Below are positions 7,561-9,917 of a DNA stretch of 9,917 nt, piece by piece (position 1 is the first letter of the stretch; the number at the start of each line of letters is the position of its first letter). Both the position numbers and the translations under genes were made by a program. Below the pieces are notes generated by a model, which did not search any database, was not told where the DNA came from, and was given only the letters and a program-made list of their open reading frames with translations. Source of the stretch: an uncultured Clostridium sp. (GTDB lineage: Bacteria > Bacillota > Clostridia > TANB77 > CAG-508); the NCBI GenBank assembly GCA_947057505.1, contig CAMSEM010000043.1:1-9917 (forward strand). Direction: 5' to 3'.

Positions 7561-8856
7561 TTACTCTTCTATTCTTTTAGCAATTTGTTTACATTTTTCT
7601 ATGATATTGGCTACATTTACATGCTTTATTTGCCTGTTTTCCATTAATACATTACCTTTTACAATAGTAGTTACTACATTTTTGCCACTAGTATTGTATA
7701 CTAAGTTAGAAATTTCATTTAAGTTTGGTAACATAGTAATATTATCTAAATTTTCTTTCACATCTACTAAAATCAAGTCTGCCTCTTTGCCAACTTCTAT
7801 ACTTCCTACTTTTTCTTCCAATCCTAATAGTTTAGCACCATTAATTGTGGCCATTTTAATAGCATCTTTTGCGGTGATTCTAGCTTCGTTTTCATGAATG
7901 CCACCTTGCACTAAACATGCTACTCTCATTGCTTCAAACATGTCTAAATTACTGCCTGAACCTTGTCCATCTGTTCCTAGGGCTACATTAATTCCTTCTT
8001 TTAGATATTTAGTCGTGTCTGCAATTTTACAACCAAGCCTTAGGTTAGAAACTGGGTTATGTGCAATACCACAGTCCATTGTTTTTAGTATTTTGATATC
8101 TTCATCTGTTATTTTTACGCCATGTGCTAATATGATATGAATGCCATCAAAGTGTTCTTTTAGAACCTCCGCTGCTGGTTTACCATGTTTTTGCTTGATG
8201 TCCTCAATTTCATCTATACTTTCTAAAAAGTGTACATGTACTGGCAACTGATATTGCCTTGCTAAGTTTGCTACTTTGTTTAAACATTCTTTTGAGCAAG
8301 TATATAAACCATGTGGTGCAACAGTGTAGGTAATTAAATCATCTTTTTCATCTCTTGTTTCATAAAAATCTTTAAATTCTTGTATTCTACTTTCTAGGGC
8401 ATCATCTGTATCTATAATTGGTCTTGTTAATACAGCTCTTACTTTGCTATCTAGCGCTGCCTGTCTTATTTGTTCTGGCATAAAATATTGGTCATTAATG
8501 CAAGTGGTACCTGTTGCAATCATTTCTATAAATGAAAGCATACTTGCATCATAAATATCTTCTCTTGTTAGTTTGTCTTCTTTTGGCCATATTTTTTCAT
8601 GTAACCATTCATATAGGCTACAGCCTTCTGTGGTTTCTCTAAATAAACTCATTGGAATATGGGCATGTGTGTTAATAAGCCCTGGCATAACAATGCAGTC
8701 TTTGGCATTTATTGGATAGGCATTTTGAGATTCTTCTATTTTGTCTGCAATTTTTGTAATTTTTCCTTCTTGTACTAATATTTCTTTTGATTTTATCACA
8801 GCTTCATCATTTTCAAATAATAGTACTTTTCCGTTTTTGATTAATAAGTTTTGCAT
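7561..8856 (-). CDS. mtaD: MtaD-type 5-methylthioadenosine/S-adenosylhomocysteine deaminase (amidohydrolase)
   Basis: The 431-residue protein belongs to the metal-dependent amidohydrolase superfamily, subtype ATZ/TRZ. The N-terminal beta segment runs to about 55, followed by the metal motif PGLINTHAH with H64/H66. Then come APHGLYTCS (180-188), HVHFLES with H209 and E212, H245 in LAHGVKI, HNPVSNLRLG (266-275), and D296 in LGTDGQGSGSNLD. A C-terminal beta segment contains VGKEADLILVD. These features fit enzymes that deaminate the adenine ring of methylthioadenosine, S-adenosylhomocysteine or adenosine to the inosyl product. The exact substrate cannot be read from sequence; guanine deaminase or SsnA-like enzymes are alternatives. 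The ATG at 8856 has GAAAGG about eleven bases upstream. A TATAGT -10 (8892-8897, reverse) is present with only a weak -35. The frame is intact, with no CGG codon in frame. smc follows in the same direction after 90 bp but has its own promoter. Confidence 0.86.
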   Translation of the reverse strand: MQNLLIKNGKVLLFENDEAVIKSKEILVQEGKITKIADKIEESQNAYPINAKDCIVMPGLINTHAHIPMSLFRETTEGCSLYEWLHEKIWPKEDKLTREDIYDASMLSFIEMIATGTTCINDQYFMPEQIRQAALDSKVRAVLTRPIIDTDDALESRIQEFKDFYETRDEKDDLITYTVAPHGLYTCSKECLNKVANLARQYQLPVHVHFLESIDEIEDIKQKHGKPAAEVLKEHFDGIHIILAHGVKITDEDIKILKTMDCGIAHNPVSNLRLGCKIADTTKYLKEGINVALGTDGQGSGSNLDMFEAMRVACLVQGGIHENEARITAKDAIKMATINGAKLLGLEEKVGSIEVGKEADLILVDVKENLDNITMLPNLNEISNLVYNTSGKNVVTTIVKGNVLMENRQIKHVNVANIIEKCKQIAKRIEE

Positions 8857-8954
8857 AAATTTTTATACCTTTCTCATTTTTTCTTTATTTTACTATACTT
8901 TTTTTATTTTTACAATGCAGAGTAATAAAAAAATCACTCTAAAAGTAAATATTC

Positions 8955-8994
8955 AGTAGTTTTATCAAAATAGGTAGCTTTTATTAGTTTTAAT
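8955..8994 (+). repeat. partial copy of the left arm of the 3719-3920 element
   Basis: This stretch aligns without gaps to 3747-3786, with 34 of 40 bases identical, including AGTAGTTTTATCAA and, with one difference, GTAGCTTYTATTAGTTTTAA. A further AAAAGTAAA match lies just upstream in both copies. The right half of the element is missing here. It lies in the divergent spacer, 37 bp before the HD-GYP promoter. Confidence 0.7.
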
Positions 8995-9030
8995 AATTAC
9001 TCACATTTTAAAAGAATTTTGGAACTTACA

Positions 9031-9059
9031 TTGCCAACTTTCCTTTTTTGTAGTATGAT
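9031..9059 (+). promoter_or_regulatory. sigma-A promoter of HD-GYP gene
   Basis: TTGCCA (9031-9036) and TATGAT (9054-9059) have 17-base spacing, about 34 bases before the start codon. Confidence 0.75.
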
Positions 9060-9092
9060 TATTTTAACTTACAAAAGAGATGGAGAAAATAC

Positions 9093-9917
9093 ATGTTTGA
9101 AGAAAAATTTGACTTTTATAGTCCTGTTAGTTTAAAGTCATATAATTTAGACCAAGTAATGCGTTACCAATTAGATGTGCTAGAGCGCCTAGACCCTTTT
9201 ACTAGAAGGCATAGCGAAAATGTAGCTAATTTATGTTGTAGAATTTGCGAATATTTAAAGTGTAGGCAAGCATTTACCATACATTGCACAATTTGTGGTT
9301 ATTTACATGATGTTGGAAAAATGTTTATTCCCTCTGCTATTTTAAATAAACCAACAAGACTTACTCCTGAAGAATATGAGGTGATGAAAAAGCATACTAC
9401 TCTTGGTTATGAAATGTGTATGAAGGATTTAAAGCTTCGCCCTTATGCTCTTGCTGCTTTAGACCATCATGAAGCTTTAGATGGCACAGGCTACCCTCAT
9501 GGAATACGAAAAAAAGAAATTCCTTATGAGGCTCAAATTGTACGTGTAGCAGATGAGTATGATGCTATTGTTACCAAAAGGCAATATACTACCCATGTTA
9601 ATATTTCTGAAACTTTAAAAGAGCTAATTAAGGATGCTAAACCTGATCCTAAATTTCTTGCTTTAGATAATTTAGCCGAAAAAGAAAAAACAGGGAAAAT
9701 TAATGGTACAGTTTTAAGGAAATTATTCAAGGTTGTTATTGATGATACCTTGTACGAAATTAGTGGTATTGTGGATTATATAGAGTATTTAGAGCAACAG
9801 ATTAAACGTTTAGAATTAATACAAAATTACCATAAAAAGGCTGACCGCTCTAATAAAGAAAAAACAAAAGATTACTATCATGAAGGGATGAGATTACTTT
9901 TTCATGATGGGGAAAAT
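9093..9917 (+). CDS. HD-GYP domain phosphohydrolase (3' end outside window)
   Basis: The frame is open from the ATG at 9093 to the window end, giving 275 codons. GGAG at 9082-9085, seven bases upstream, supports this start. The HD-GYP core is complete: H40 in TRRHSENV, the HD pair H72-D73 in YLHDVGK, H101 in KKHTTLGYE, H125-H126 in DHHEALDGTGYP with the GYP motif at 133-135, and VRVADEYDA. HD-GYP proteins typically hydrolyse cyclic di-GMP or related cyclic dinucleotides at a two- or three-metal centre, so a signalling role is likely but unproven. No receiver, PAS or membrane domain precedes it. The region from about 255 is charged and possibly helical. A cluster of cysteines (C48, C49, C52, C57, C65, C68) around the first metal motifs is unusual. 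The gene diverges from mtaD with its own promoter. Confidence 0.85.
   Translation, partial: MFEEKFDFYSPVSLKSYNLDQVMRYQLDVLERLDPFTRRHSENVANLCCRICEYLKCRQAFTIHCTICGYLHDVGKMFIPSAILNKPTRLTPEEYEVMKKHTTLGYEMCMKDLKLRPYALAALDHHEALDGTGYPHGIRKKEIPYEAQIVRVADEYDAIVTKRQYTTHVNISETLKELIKDAKPDPKFLALDNLAEKEKTGKINGTVLRKLFKVVIDDTLYEISGIVDYIEYLEQQIKRLELIQNYHKKADRSNKEKTKDYYHEGMRLLFHDGEN

Noticed and set aside
9533..9730. Minus-strand open frame of 65 codons
   Set aside because: It is antisense to the intact HD-GYP coding sequence, with no ribosome binding site or recognisable features.

Overview
The window is AT-rich, densely coded DNA with Bacillota-type promoters, strong GGAGG-like ribosome binding sites and AGA/AGG-dominated arginine codons. 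A YtaF homologue suggests a spore-forming lineage, so I infer a low-GC clostridial or related Bacillota chromosome; the species cannot be named. No phage, CRISPR, tRNA or rRNA was seen.

Layout. Bases 1-1892 carry three minus-strand genes. In transcription order these are a PP-loop ATP pyrophosphatase (1185-1892), translationally coupled through TAATG to a TudS-related putative desulfidase (676-1185), then a YtaF-type membrane protein cut by the window edge (1-518). A 288-bp divergent intergenic region with promoters on both strands leads to murE on the plus strand (2181-3705). murE converges on smc (minus, 3927-7470), and a roughly 200-bp nested inverted-repeat element lies between them. Upstream of smc on the same strand is an MtaD-type amidohydrolase (7561-8856). 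Diverging from it is an HD-GYP domain gene (9093 to the window end), which has a good sigma-A-type promoter and a degenerate partial copy of the inverted-repeat element upstream.

The main observation is that two housekeeping genes, murE and smc, are each broken by one extra C, and both breaks fall inside the Walker A (P-loop) motif directly before a GGA glycine codon. In each, the zero frame meets a CGG codon exactly at the break (AAG-CGG-A in murE, ATA-CGG-A in smc), and skipping one base restores a full-length protein (about 507 and 1180 residues). In my scan of about 2,970 codons in the seven genes I found no other in-frame CGG. The shared site, shared codon and intact downstream sequence suggest +1 frameshifting at an unassigned or 'hungry' CGG codon. 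Two assembly errors or recent mutations remain the competing explanation. Sequence alone cannot decide, but genome-wide tests are simple.

Functionally the genes are mostly housekeeping: peptidoglycan precursor synthesis (MurE), chromosome organisation (SMC), nucleoside salvage (MtaD) and probable cyclic-dinucleotide turnover (HD-GYP). The PP-loop/desulfidase pair looks like a small sulfur or nucleobase-modification module of unknown substrate.
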